NCBI RefSeq assembly: GCF_900636745.1
Contig: NZ_LR134310.1
Coordinates: forward strand, 1,294,501-1,358,500
DNA length: 64,000 bases
DNA from: Actinobacillus equuli
GTDB taxonomy: Bacteria > Pseudomonadota > Gammaproteobacteria > Enterobacterales > Pasteurellaceae
Direction of reading: 5' to 3'
Shown in pieces: positions 57,031 through 64,000 of the stretch. Every line of letters begins with the position of its first letter. Position 1 is the stretch's first letter. A program made the position numbers and the translations under genes. The notes below the pieces were generated by a model, which saw nothing but the letters and a program-made list of their open reading frames with translations, was not told the DNA's origin and did no database searches.

Positions 57031-57192
57031 ATTTTGTATCAATTTAAATCTCAGAGTATAATTCAGCCCCTACAGAAAATTAGAGGATTTAATGTTTGCT
57101 TTTGATTTTCTAATTTATAAAGCGCGTATAAATAATTTGACCTCGCTCTAGTTTGATTGCCTGATTAAATTATCATTTAAAATAAAAAAATT

Positions 57193-58401
57193 ATGGAAAA
57201 CACAACACAAGTACAGGCAATCGATATCTATATTGATTTTGCAACAGTTCCCAGTTTAAGTTACTTCTTACATTTTCTTAAACACAAACATGATCATCAA
57301 AGATTACGTCTATTTTCATTAGCCCGTTTCGAGATACCGGAAACAATCATCGAGCGATATGAAGAGGGCATCATTCAATTTTCTCGTAATGTAGCACATA
57401 ATGTTGACCCATTACTTGAGCAATTACGTACCATTCTTTCTCAAGAAGGGAAGCAATTTGAATTACATTTACATTTAAACTTGCTCCATAGTGTTGAGAT
57501 GTTTCTGAATTTATCACCGACTTATACGAAATATAAAGACAAAGTCAGCAAGGTTGTTTTACATTTGTATGATGATGGTTCTGAAGGCGTGATGAGTCAG
57601 TATCAGTTACAGCAATCTAATTCACTTGCACAAGATTTGGCTTCAACAAAAGCATCTTTGGTGTCTTTATTTGAAATCGGAGAAGGCTCGTTTACCCATA
57701 TTGATTTGATTCGTTATGTCTGGAATGCTGTGTTCGAAACGCATTATTATTTGCTTTCCGATCACTTTTTAGTGCATGAAAAGCTACAACCGTTGAAGGC
57801 AGAATTAGGTAATTATCAATTACTAAATTTTGCAGCATACCGAAATTTATCAGGTGAAGATTTATTATGGTTAAAACAAATATTAAAGATCGATGTTGAA
57901 TTAGAAGCGCTAATGCAAAAATTAACTGCTCAACCAGTTTATTTTTTCAGCGGTACGACATTCTTTAATATTAGCTTTGAGGATAAACAGCGTTTGGCAG
58001 ATATTCATGCGATACTTATTCGTGAACATTTGGATCCTAATAGCCAACTGTTTATTGGTGAGCCATATGTATTCGTATTTAAAGGACATCCGAATAGTCC
58101 TGAGATTAATCAGGCGTTACGAGAGTATTATTCTGACGTGATATTTTTACCTGACAATATTCCGTTTGAAGTACTGGCGTTATTCGGTTTTGTGCCGGAG
58201 AAAATTGGTGGATTTGCGAGTACACTACATGTAAATAGTGAAAAGCGTAAGTTAGCGAATTTATTCTTTTTGACCTCAGCAGAGGAACAAGAACGTAATC
58301 GTTCTGACGGTTACATCAAACAATATGCACTTGCACAAACAATGATAGAAATGCAATTAGTTAGCCAAGAACAGGTGTATTATTGTAGTTTTTCAGCATA
58401 A
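57193..58401 (+). CDS. Sialyltransferase, glycosyltransferase family 80
   Basis: 402 residues. It follows Pasteurella multocida PmST1 (GT80) across its length: HLHLNLLHSVEMF, VVLHLYDDGSEGV with the catalytic aspartate, IRYVWNAVFETHYYLLSDHF, FKGHPNSPEIN with the CMP-binding histidine, IPFEVLALFGFVPEKIGGFASTLHV. Transfer of sialic acid from CMP-Neu5Ac to galactose on lipooligosaccharide is inferred; linkage (2,3 or 2,6) is not readable. It starts without a signal peptide and with a weak ribosome-binding site, is AT-rich, and sits between tuf and pdxY, so likely acquired. No CMP-sialate synthetase is in the window. Confidence 0.88.
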   Translation: MENTTQVQAIDIYIDFATVPSLSYFLHFLKHKHDHQRLRLFSLARFEIPETIIERYEEGIIQFSRNVAHNVDPLLEQLRTILSQEGKQFELHLHLNLLHSVEMFLNLSPTYTKYKDKVSKVVLHLYDDGSEGVMSQYQLQQSNSLAQDLASTKASLVSLFEIGEGSFTHIDLIRYVWNAVFETHYYLLSDHFLVHEKLQPLKAELGNYQLLNFAAYRNLSGEDLLWLKQILKIDVELEALMQKLTAQPVYFFSGTTFFNISFEDKQRLADIHAILIREHLDPNSQLFIGEPYVFVFKGHPNSPEINQALREYYSDVIFLPDNIPFEVLALFGFVPEKIGGFASTLHVNSEKRKLANLFFLTSAEEQERNRSDGYIKQYALAQTMIEMQLVSQEQVYYCSFSA

Positions 58402-58427
58402 AAAAGCCGACAATTGTCGGCTTTTTT
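58400..58427. terminator. Bidirectional terminator between the sialyltransferase gene and pdxY
   Basis: AAAAAGCCGACAATTGTCGGCTTTTT is a continuous palindrome with T-runs on both strands. Confidence 0.9.
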
Positions 58428-58435
58428 ATATGATA

Positions 58436-59296
58436 TTAGGCGATCTTGACCGCTTTACATGCGCTGGTCGGATTCACAATGCGTTCTCTTGCGGCAATAA
58501 TTTGTAATTCATATACGCCGGAATTTGCGGTGATTTCCATAACATCGTTTACTGCATTTGCAGTATGTTCAAACGCTTCTAGATCTGACTTACCATTCAA
58601 TAAATTTGCTAAGAATAGTCCGGCAGTTAAATCACCCACACCAACCGGCTCTTTATCAAATTGATAGAGTGGACGGCTAATATGCCAAATGCCTTCAGCC
58701 GTTGCAAAAAGCATCTCAAATTTGTCCGCTTGTTTGCCTACTTTGCTTAAATGTTTGACTAAGACTTTTTTCGGGCCTTTGCTTAAAATAACCTTAACCG
58801 CTTCGATCGCTTGTTCAAAGTTTTCAACGGGTAAGCCGCTAAGTTCTCGTAATTCGACCAAATTCGGTGTAATGATATCTGCATGTGCCATTGCGATATT
58901 AATTAAGCCTTCTTTAACTCCGTCCGCCACGATACAGCCTTTATCTGGATGACCCATCACCGGATCACACAGGTAAATTGCATTTTTATTCTGTAATTTA
59001 ACCGCTTGATAGGCTTTAACAATCTCTTCCACCTGTTCTGCCGAACCGATATAACCGGATAACACAGCGTCGCAATGCTTAAGTGCATCAATATCGGCAA
59101 TACCTTGTACGATTTCGCCGATTTGTTCTTTTGGAATCACCATACCTTTCCATTTACCGTATTGCGTATGGTTTGAAAATTGCACGGTATTCAATGCCCA
59201 TACATCCACGCCGAGTAATTGCATTGGGAAAGTTGCGGATTTATTTCCTGCATAACCGTATACAACATGGGATTGAATAGAGAGGATATTTTTCAT
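58436..59296 (-). CDS. pdxY: Pyridoxal kinase
   Basis: 286 residues (E. coli PdxY 287). It phosphorylates pyridoxal in the B6 salvage pathway. [24 protein letters not shown] opens the ribokinase-like fold, YLCDPVMGH and [15 protein letters not shown] are typical, and [13 protein letters not shown] holds the catalytic aspartate and anion hole. Monocistronic. Confidence 0.95.
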   Translation of the reverse strand: MKNILSIQSHVVYGYAGNKSATFPMQLLGVDVWALNTVQFSNHTQYGKWKGMVIPKEQIGEIVQGIADIDALKHCDAVLSGYIGSAEQVEEIVKAYQAVKLQNKNAIYLCDPVMGHPDKGCIVADGVKEGLINIAMAHADIITPNLVELRELSGLPVENFEQAIEAVKVILSKGPKKVLVKHLSKVGKQADKFEMLFATAEGIWHISRPLYQFDKEPVGVGDLTAGLFLANLLNGKSDLEAFEHTANAVNDVMEITANSGVYELQIIAARERIVNPTSACKAVKIA

Positions 59297-59348
59297 TCTT
59301 TTGATTCCTTTTTTGTGTTCAATTGTGGATAATTTGGGCGAAATAAAC

Positions 59349-59376
59349 TTGCATGTGAAATAAAAATACCTATAAT
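59349..59376 (+). promoter_or_regulatory. Promoter of the second tRNA-Thr gene
   Basis: TTGCAT (59349-59354) and TATAAT (59371-59376), 16 bp apart, 22 bases before the tRNA. Confidence 0.75.
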
Positions 59377-59398
59377 AACGGCTCTTCCAACGAAGTAT

Positions 59399-59474
<76 letters not shown>

Positions 59475-59561
59475 TTCTTATATCTTCTCTTTTATTTCTT
59501 CAAATTTTTCTTTACAAAAGTTTCTAATTTTAAATTTGTTATTTATTTTTTGCGCATAAAA

Positions 59562-59607
59562 AAGCGGTAGGATTTCCACAAAATTTTGCCAAAATCCGAC
59601 CGCTTGT
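59562..59607. repeat. USS pair after accA
   Basis: AAGCGGTAGGATTT and AAATCCGACCGCTTGT around TTTTGCC, seven bases past the accA stop on the minus strand. Confidence 0.8.
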
Positions 59608-59613
59608 TTTCGC

Positions 59614-60567
59614 TTAAACGTATCCGTAACTCATTAAGCGTTGGTAACGACGATCTAATAAATCTTCGGTGCTTAATGGCGAGAGATCAGCTAAGTCTGC
59701 TAAAATACGTTCTTTAAGGTTTTGTGCCATTTGGGCCACATCACGATGCGCACCACCTAATGGCTCGGCAACAATACCGTCAATTAAGTTTAACTCTTTT
59801 AAACGTTGTGCGGTTAAGCCCATAACTTCTGCGGCGGTTGAAGCTTTTTCTGCGCTTTTCCATAAGATTGAAGCACAACCTTCCGGCGAAATAACCGAAT
59901 AAGTTGAATATTGCAACATATTCACTTTATCACCCACACCGATCGCTAATGCACCGCCTGAACCGCCTTCCCCGATCACCGTACAGATAACCGGCACTTT
60001 TAATTGCGCCATTTCACGTAAGTTGCGCGCGATAGCTTCCGCCTGACCACGTTCTTCCGCACCGATACCAGGGTATGCGCCCGGTGTGTCGATAAAAGTA
60101 ATAATCGGCATATTAAAACGTTCTGCCATTTCCATTAAGCGTAAGGCTTTACGGTAGCCTTCAGGTGCCGGCATACCAAAGTTACGTTTTACTTTTTCTT
60201 TGGTTGTACGACCTTTTTGATGACCAATAACCATTACCGGGCGACCTTCTAAACGCGCAATACCACCGACAATCGCTTTGTCATCAGCAAAAGCACGGTC
60301 ACCGGCTAATTCGTCAAATTCGGTGAAAATATGTTCGATATAATCTAAAGTGTATGGACGATTCGGATGACGTGCCATACGTGATACTTGCCACGCGTCT
60401 AAGTTCGCAAAGGTTTTTTTAGTCAGTTCTTCGCTTTTCTTTTGTAGGCGTTTGATTTCGTCATCCAAATCAATTTTACCGTCTTGCGCACTCACAGCAC
60501 GAAGCGATTCGATTTTGGCTTCAAGCTCGGCAATTGGTAATTCAAAATCTAAATATTCTTGGCTCAT
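59614..60567 (-). CDS. accA: Acetyl-CoA carboxylase carboxyltransferase subunit alpha
   Basis: 317 residues (E. coli 319). Forms malonyl-CoA with AccD in fatty-acid synthesis. [49 protein letters not shown] and [17 protein letters not shown] are the carboxyltransferase motifs. Complete and monocistronic here. Confidence 0.97.
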   Translation of the reverse strand: MSQEYLDFELPIAELEAKIESLRAVSAQDGKIDLDDEIKRLQKKSEELTKKTFANLDAWQVSRMARHPNRPYTLDYIEHIFTEFDELAGDRAFADDKAIVGGIARLEGRPVMVIGHQKGRTTKEKVKRNFGMPAPEGYRKALRLMEMAERFNMPIITFIDTPGAYPGIGAEERGQAEAIARNLREMAQLKVPVICTVIGEGGSGGALAIGVGDKVNMLQYSTYSVISPEGCASILWKSAEKASTAAEVMGLTAQRLKELNLIDGIVAEPLGGAHRDVAQMAQNLKERILADLADLSPLSTEDLLDRRYQRLMSYGYV

Positions 60568-60633
60568 TATTTCAGTCCTGTTTTGCAGAAAATTCTATCT
60601 ATTCTATCAGTGATAGAAGGAAAATAGGCAGAA

Positions 60634-60687
60634 AAGCGGTGTTTTTTTGCAAAAATTTGCAATTTTCACAACAGATCCGACCGCTTA
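60634..60687. repeat. USS pair overlapping the ftsP stop
   Basis: AAGCGGT and ACCGCTT with TTTTTTGCAAAAATTTGC between; the right arm runs into the last codons of ftsP. Confidence 0.65.
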
Positions 60688-62100
60688 TTCCTCAACGGTA
60701 AATTGTCCCATTGCTCCTCGGTCTCTTAACATAAAGTCGGAAACACCAAAGGTGAACGGTAGTTGGTCAGAAGCAAGATGGTCAAAGCGAACCAATAAGG
60801 TGACTTCTTGGTCTTTCTCCAACCAAACGGTATCTTGCCAAGCTAGCTGTTTATGCGGTTCACGTTTACGATCTCTGGTTTCGACAATAAATTTTGCACC
60901 TTGTAGGGTAAAACCAACCGCTTCGTTGCTGGTAATATACCAGCGCTCCACGCTGCCTTGCTTAATGGTAAAGTCGATACGTTTAGGGTCAAATCGCTGT
61001 TGGTTAATTAAACGATCTAACGGGCGTAATGCGATACGGCGTTCCTGAGTGATTTTCAGTTGGAACGAATCTAAATCGAAAACCGGTAATGAAGGTTTGG
61101 TGGTGAATACCGATGCCATACCTTCGGGGCGCAATTCTAAAATGACATTGTCCACTAAATCGTTATTATCGGCGAATAGGCTTTTCGCTTTGTAAAAAAT
61201 ATCCCGTTTTTGACCGCTTATTAGTGAGACGGTTTTGCCGTCATTGAGGTCGACTAACACTTCAATACGAGCGGAAGGAGCAAGCGTGACGCTAGGCATT
61301 TCCACCGGCTCGGCAAGCATTCCCATTCCGGTTGCTATCACGTGTAACGGCTTATCATTATCTAAACGTAGCTCATAAGCTCGCGATAAGGAAGCATTAA
61401 CAATACGTAGGCGTACCCAGCCTCGTGCCACGTTGTGATAAGCCGATTCTTGTCCGTTAACAAATAAACGTTTGCCAAAGAATTGCTTCTGATTCAGATC
61501 GAGTAACTGAATGCCGTCTTTATTAATGTGCTGGTCTTGCAAGACCAATGGAATATCGTTCACTCCATATTTATTGGGTAGTGATGCCGTTTTACTATTG
61601 GCATCTTCAATAATCCAAAGTCCAGCCAAGCCTCTATACAGCTGAAATGCAGAATTTAGCATAGTGTCAGCGTGATACCAGCAGGTACACGCGGGTTGAT
61701 GGATGGAAAGAATCGGTGACCAACTGCTTTTCGGCGCTAATTTACGGTGTGCCGAACCGATCATTTCAGTCGGTGCTAATAGCCCCTGAATATTGATGGA
61801 AACCTGCTGTGGTAGATTATTCACATAAGTTAATTTGACAAAATTATCCGATTTTACTCGGACAGTCGGCGCAAGGTATTGCCCATTAACGCCCCAAACA
61901 TCCACCAATTTTCCTTTATTAAATTGTGTTTGCGCCGGACGTAAATCCAAACGAACAGGGCGACCTCGTCCCACTTCAATAATCGGTGGAATGCGTAATG
62001 GCTGGCGTTCTACGGCAAAAAGTGTGTTGGGTGCAGAAAGCATCGCTCCGGCTAATGCGGAGCGTTTGAGTAGTTGTCTTCGAGTCAGATTTTGTTTCAT
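60685..62100 (-). CDS. ftsP: Cell division protein FtsP (SufI), multicopper-oxidase fold
   Basis: 471 residues. The Tat signal is [18 protein letters not shown] (twin arginine at residues 7-8). The periplasmic part has three cupredoxin-like domains. Most copper ligands of true multicopper oxidases are missing, as in E. coli FtsP, which stabilises the divisome under stress. The ATG at 62098-62100 was chosen because it lies 7 bases after the plsC stop and puts the Tat motif at the N-terminus. plsC-ftsP order is the same as in E. coli. Confidence 0.93.
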   Translation of the reverse strand: MKQNLTRRQLLKRSALAGAMLSAPNTLFAVERQPLRIPPIIEVGRGRPVRLDLRPAQTQFNKGKLVDVWGVNGQYLAPTVRVKSDNFVKLTYVNNLPQQVSINIQGLLAPTEMIGSAHRKLAPKSSWSPILSIHQPACTCWYHADTMLNSAFQLYRGLAGLWIIEDANSKTASLPNKYGVNDIPLVLQDQHINKDGIQLLDLNQKQFFGKRLFVNGQESAYHNVARGWVRLRIVNASLSRAYELRLDNDKPLHVIATGMGMLAEPVEMPSVTLAPSARIEVLVDLNDGKTVSLISGQKRDIFYKAKSLFADNNDLVDNVILELRPEGMASVFTTKPSLPVFDLDSFQLKITQERRIALRPLDRLINQQRFDPKRIDFTIKQGSVERWYITSNEAVGFTLQGAKFIVETRDRKREPHKQLAWQDTVWLEKDQEVTLLVRFDHLASDQLPFTFGVSDFMLRDRGAMGQFTVEE

Positions 62101-62107
62101 TATGTGC

Positions 62108-62833
62108 TTATTTCTTGGCATCTAACGCTGCAATTTCAGCATCTAAATCAGCTATTTTAGCTGCCATAATGCTATGGCATTTTTCAATCAATTCTTTGAT
62201 ATTGTCACGATTGTAACCGGTCGTATCAATCGGTTCTAAACTTTCGCAGATAACAGTACCGTTGTTCCAACGATTGAGATCAACTTTATTATGTAACGAA
62301 GAACACACAATCGGCACAATCGGCACGCCCGCTGCGATTGCGGTATGAAATGCGCCGGTCTTGAAAGGTAATAAGCCACGGCCTCGGCTACGAGTGCCTT
62401 CTGGGAACATCCAAATGGAAATTTGACGCTCACGAATAATTTCACCCACTTTATTCATCGTGCTAATTGCGCTACTACGTTTTTCTCGATTAATAAAAAT
62501 ATTGCCGGTTGCCCAATACACTAAACCGAAAAACGGAATCCAAATCAGGCTTTTTTTACCGATCGTGACGGTACGTGGTGGCACGATACCGGCAATAGTA
62601 AGCATATCGTAGTTATTTTGATGGTTAGCGATATAAATTGCCGGTTGAGAAAATTCCGGACGTGGACGATAAATCACTTTCAAGCCGACCAGTTTGTGCA
62701 TCGACGCATACATTCTAGCTACGATGCCGACCGTGCTAGGATGACGGAAACGGATAAAAGCGTACACCGTACCAATAATAGAAATAATAATCGCAGTCAC
62801 CGCGACTGCAAGAATACGAGCGAGTTTTAGCAT
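62108..62833 (-). CDS. plsC: 1-acyl-sn-glycerol-3-phosphate acyltransferase
   Basis: 241 residues. Adds the second acyl chain to make phosphatidic acid. An N-terminal helix (about 5-27) anchors it; the HX4D motif is NHQNNYD, and [20 protein letters not shown] and IPIVPIVC-type segments follow. Upstream of ftsP in one operon. Confidence 0.95.
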   Translation of the reverse strand: MLKLARILAVAVTAIIISIIGTVYAFIRFRHPSTVGIVARMYASMHKLVGLKVIYRPRPEFSQPAIYIANHQNNYDMLTIAGIVPPRTVTIGKKSLIWIPFFGLVYWATGNIFINREKRSSAISTMNKVGEIIRERQISIWMFPEGTRSRGRGLLPFKTGAFHTAIAAGVPIVPIVCSSLHNKVDLNRWNNGTVICESLEPIDTTGYNRDNIKELIEKCHSIMAAKIADLDAEIAALDAKK

Positions 62834-62965
62834 AATAAGCCCTTCAAAAAATCAACATTTTATTGCACGCAGTATAACAAAATTTACTTATTTTATTAAA
62901 AGGTTTAAACGGCAATTAAAAGTCGATATATTAGGTTGGCTTTTAACCAATGATAGGAGTTTGAT

Positions 62966-63466
62966 ATGAGCAAGGTAACATTAATGGGTAACCCGATTGA
63001 TGTAGCGGGTAACTTTCCACAAGCGGGCGAAACCGTTGAGAATTTTACATTAGTGAATAACAGTTTAGAGAATGTTTCTTTGGCGGATTTTGCCGGTAAA
63101 CGCAAAGTGTTAAATATTTTCCCAAGTATTGATACCGGTGTATGTGCGACTTCAGTACGTGTGTTTAACCAAAAAGCGGCGGATTTAACAAATACGGTTG
63201 TTTTATGTATTTCTGCGGATTTACCTTTTGCGCAAGCGCGTTTTTGCGGTGCGGAAGGTATTGAAAATGTGCAAACGCTTTCTACTTTCCGTAATAAAGA
63301 GGTTCATCAACAACTTGGTGTTGATATCCAGAGCGCACCCTTAGCCGGTTTAACTTCTCGTTCGGTAATTGTATTAGATGAAAATAATCGTGTATTACAC
63401 AGCGAATTAGTTTCCGAAATCAAAAATGAACCGAATTACGAAGCAGCATTAGCCGTTTTAGCGTAA
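62966..63466 (+). CDS. tpx: Thiol peroxidase
   Basis: 166-residue atypical 2-Cys peroxiredoxin of the periplasm or cytoplasm. The peroxidatic cysteine is in [15 protein letters not shown] (near 60) and the resolving cysteine in [12 protein letters not shown] (near 94). Reduces lipid hydroperoxides with thioredoxin. ATAGGAG precedes the ATG. Divergent from plsC. Confidence 0.97.
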   Translation: MSKVTLMGNPIDVAGNFPQAGETVENFTLVNNSLENVSLADFAGKRKVLNIFPSIDTGVCATSVRVFNQKAADLTNTVVLCISADLPFAQARFCGAEGIENVQTLSTFRNKEVHQQLGVDIQSAPLAGLTSRSVIVLDENNRVLHSELVSEIKNEPNYEAALAVLA

Positions 63467-63471
63467 TCTTA

Positions 63472-63517
63472 ACAAGCGGTAGAATTTGCAAAAAATTTAG
63501 CAAAAATGACCGCTTGT
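63472..63517. repeat. USS pair after tpx
   Basis: ACAAGCGGT and ACCGCTTGT around AATTTGCAAAAAATTT, six bases after the tpx stop. Confidence 0.85.
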
Positions 63518-63521
63518 CGAC

Positions 63522-63555
63522 AAAAAAGCCCACGCATCAAAGCGTGGGCTTTTTT
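63522..63555. terminator. Terminator of the ompA-family gene
   Basis: AAAAAAGCCCACGC / GCGTGGGCTTTTTT with an ATCAAA loop; T-runs on both strands, 21 bases past the stop of the minus-strand gene. Confidence 0.92.
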
Positions 63556-63576
63556 AGTATTAATGCAAAATAACTA

Positions 63577-64000
63577 TTACATAGTTACATTTTTAGAACC
63601 TTGAACTTGAACTTCAACACGACGGTCAGGAGCTAAACAAGCGATTAACGCTTTACGACCTTTAACGGCGTCACATGTAGCGCCAGTTACAGGGTTTGCT
63701 TCACCGTAACCTACAGCAGTTACGTTAGCCGCATTTTGACCTTTAGAAACTAAGTAGTTAGCTACAGTTTCAGCACGACGTTGAGAAAGTTTTAAGTTTG
63801 CAGCTTCTTTACCGATACGGTCTGTGTAGCCGTTAACTTGGATAGCAGGAGTTGCTAAACCTAAGTTAGCGATTTCAGTGTTAGCTGCATCTAAAGCTGC
63901 TGCTGCCGCTGGTTTTAAGTTAGATTTACCGAAAGCGAATAATACGTCAGAGCTGAACGCGAAGTTTTTAGTTACAACTTCTGGAGCCGCTTCAACTGGA
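63577..64000 (-). CDS. OmpA-family outer-membrane protein (P5-like), 5' end outside window
   Basis: The last 140 codons of an OmpA-type protein. The peptidoglycan-binding C-terminal domain is clear: FAFSSDVLFAFGKSNL, AIQVNGYTDRIGKEAANLKLSQRRAETVANYL with the diaminopimelate-binding Asp and Arg, and ALIACLAPDRRVEVQVQG. Two cysteines in this part (CDAVKGRKALIAC) form the usual loop disulfide. The beta-barrel part lies beyond position 64000. Probably the major OmpA/P5 porin-like protein of the species. Confidence 0.93.
   Translation of the reverse strand, partial: PVEAAPEVVTKNFAFSSDVLFAFGKSNLKPAAAAALDAANTEIANLGLATPAIQVNGYTDRIGKEAANLKLSQRRAETVANYLVSKGQNAANVTAVGYGEANPVTGATCDAVKGRKALIACLAPDRRVEVQVQGSKNVTM

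Overview
The window is chromosomal DNA of a Pasteurellaceae bacterium, most probably an Actinobacillus of the A. pleuropneumoniae / A. suis group. The strongest sign is the DNA-uptake signal (USS) scattered through it: the core is ACAAGCGGT (Apl type), not the AAGTGCGGT of Haemophilus influenzae, and it usually occurs as inverted pairs behind genes. Housekeeping proteins (EF-Tu, RpoH, PurL, IspH, AccA) and the tmRNA tag ANDEQYALAA also fit this family. The sequence is moderately AT-rich, with several much more AT-rich genes dropped between conserved ones. No complete insertion sequence, prophage, integrase or CRISPR array was seen.

Layout. 1-1.9 kb: an amino-acid ABC importer (ATPase cut by the window edge, two permeases). 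2-2.7 kb: a YagU-like membrane protein. 2.9-8.7 kb: a heme-uptake operon (ChaN lipoprotein, TonB-dependent receptor, HmuT, HmuU, HmuV) behind a promoter overlapped by a Fur-box candidate. 8.8-12.8 kb: purL with a near-perfect PurR box. 12.9-14.1 kb: an AT-rich orphan membrane-protein gene followed by a USS pair and three tandem hairpins. 14.1-25.2 kb: UhpC-like carrier, thrC, a FUSC-family protein, a small membrane protein, a secreted tannase/feruloyl-esterase-like protein, mqo and lldD; two of these genes have CRP sites at the class II position. 25.2-27.5 kb: a small cassette (frameshifted lysR, pptA-like tautomerase, secreted alpha/beta hydrolase) flanked by an exact 39-bp direct repeat and lying against the 3' end of ssrA. 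27.5-35.3 kb: ssrA (tmRNA), a GlpT/UhpT-type antiporter, rpoH, the mglBAC galactose importer with a CRP site, and a patatin-like protein. 35.4-43.3 kb: BetT-like transporter, KefB-like K+ antiporter, PNPOx-fold protein, AcpH, alcohol dehydrogenase, nitroreductase, and an XRE regulator. 43.5-47.3 kb: accessory stretch with TetR, a His-rich glycine-zipper protein, a TbpB-barrel-like surface lipoprotein, a second XRE regulator and a PACE efflux pump. 47.3-53.9 kb: lspA-ispH-sdhE, glnB, a GT8 glycosyltransferase, mog, and a ccmG/ccmH/ccmI cytochrome c maturation cluster interrupted by an AT-rich membrane-protein gene. 54-57 kb: coaA, then the tRNA-Thr/Tyr/Gly/Thr-tuf operon. 57-64 kb: a GT80 sialyltransferase, pdxY, a second identical tRNA-Thr, accA, ftsP, plsC, tpx and the 3' end of an ompA-family gene.

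Together the genes describe a host-adapted respiratory bacterium: heme capture, galactose, sugar-phosphate, lactate and malate use under catabolite control, osmoprotectant uptake, and surface glycan and lipoprotein decoration. The least explained parts are the orphan AT-rich membrane-protein genes at 12.9 and 52.3 kb, the hairpin triplet at 13.93 kb and the ssrA-proximal cassette.
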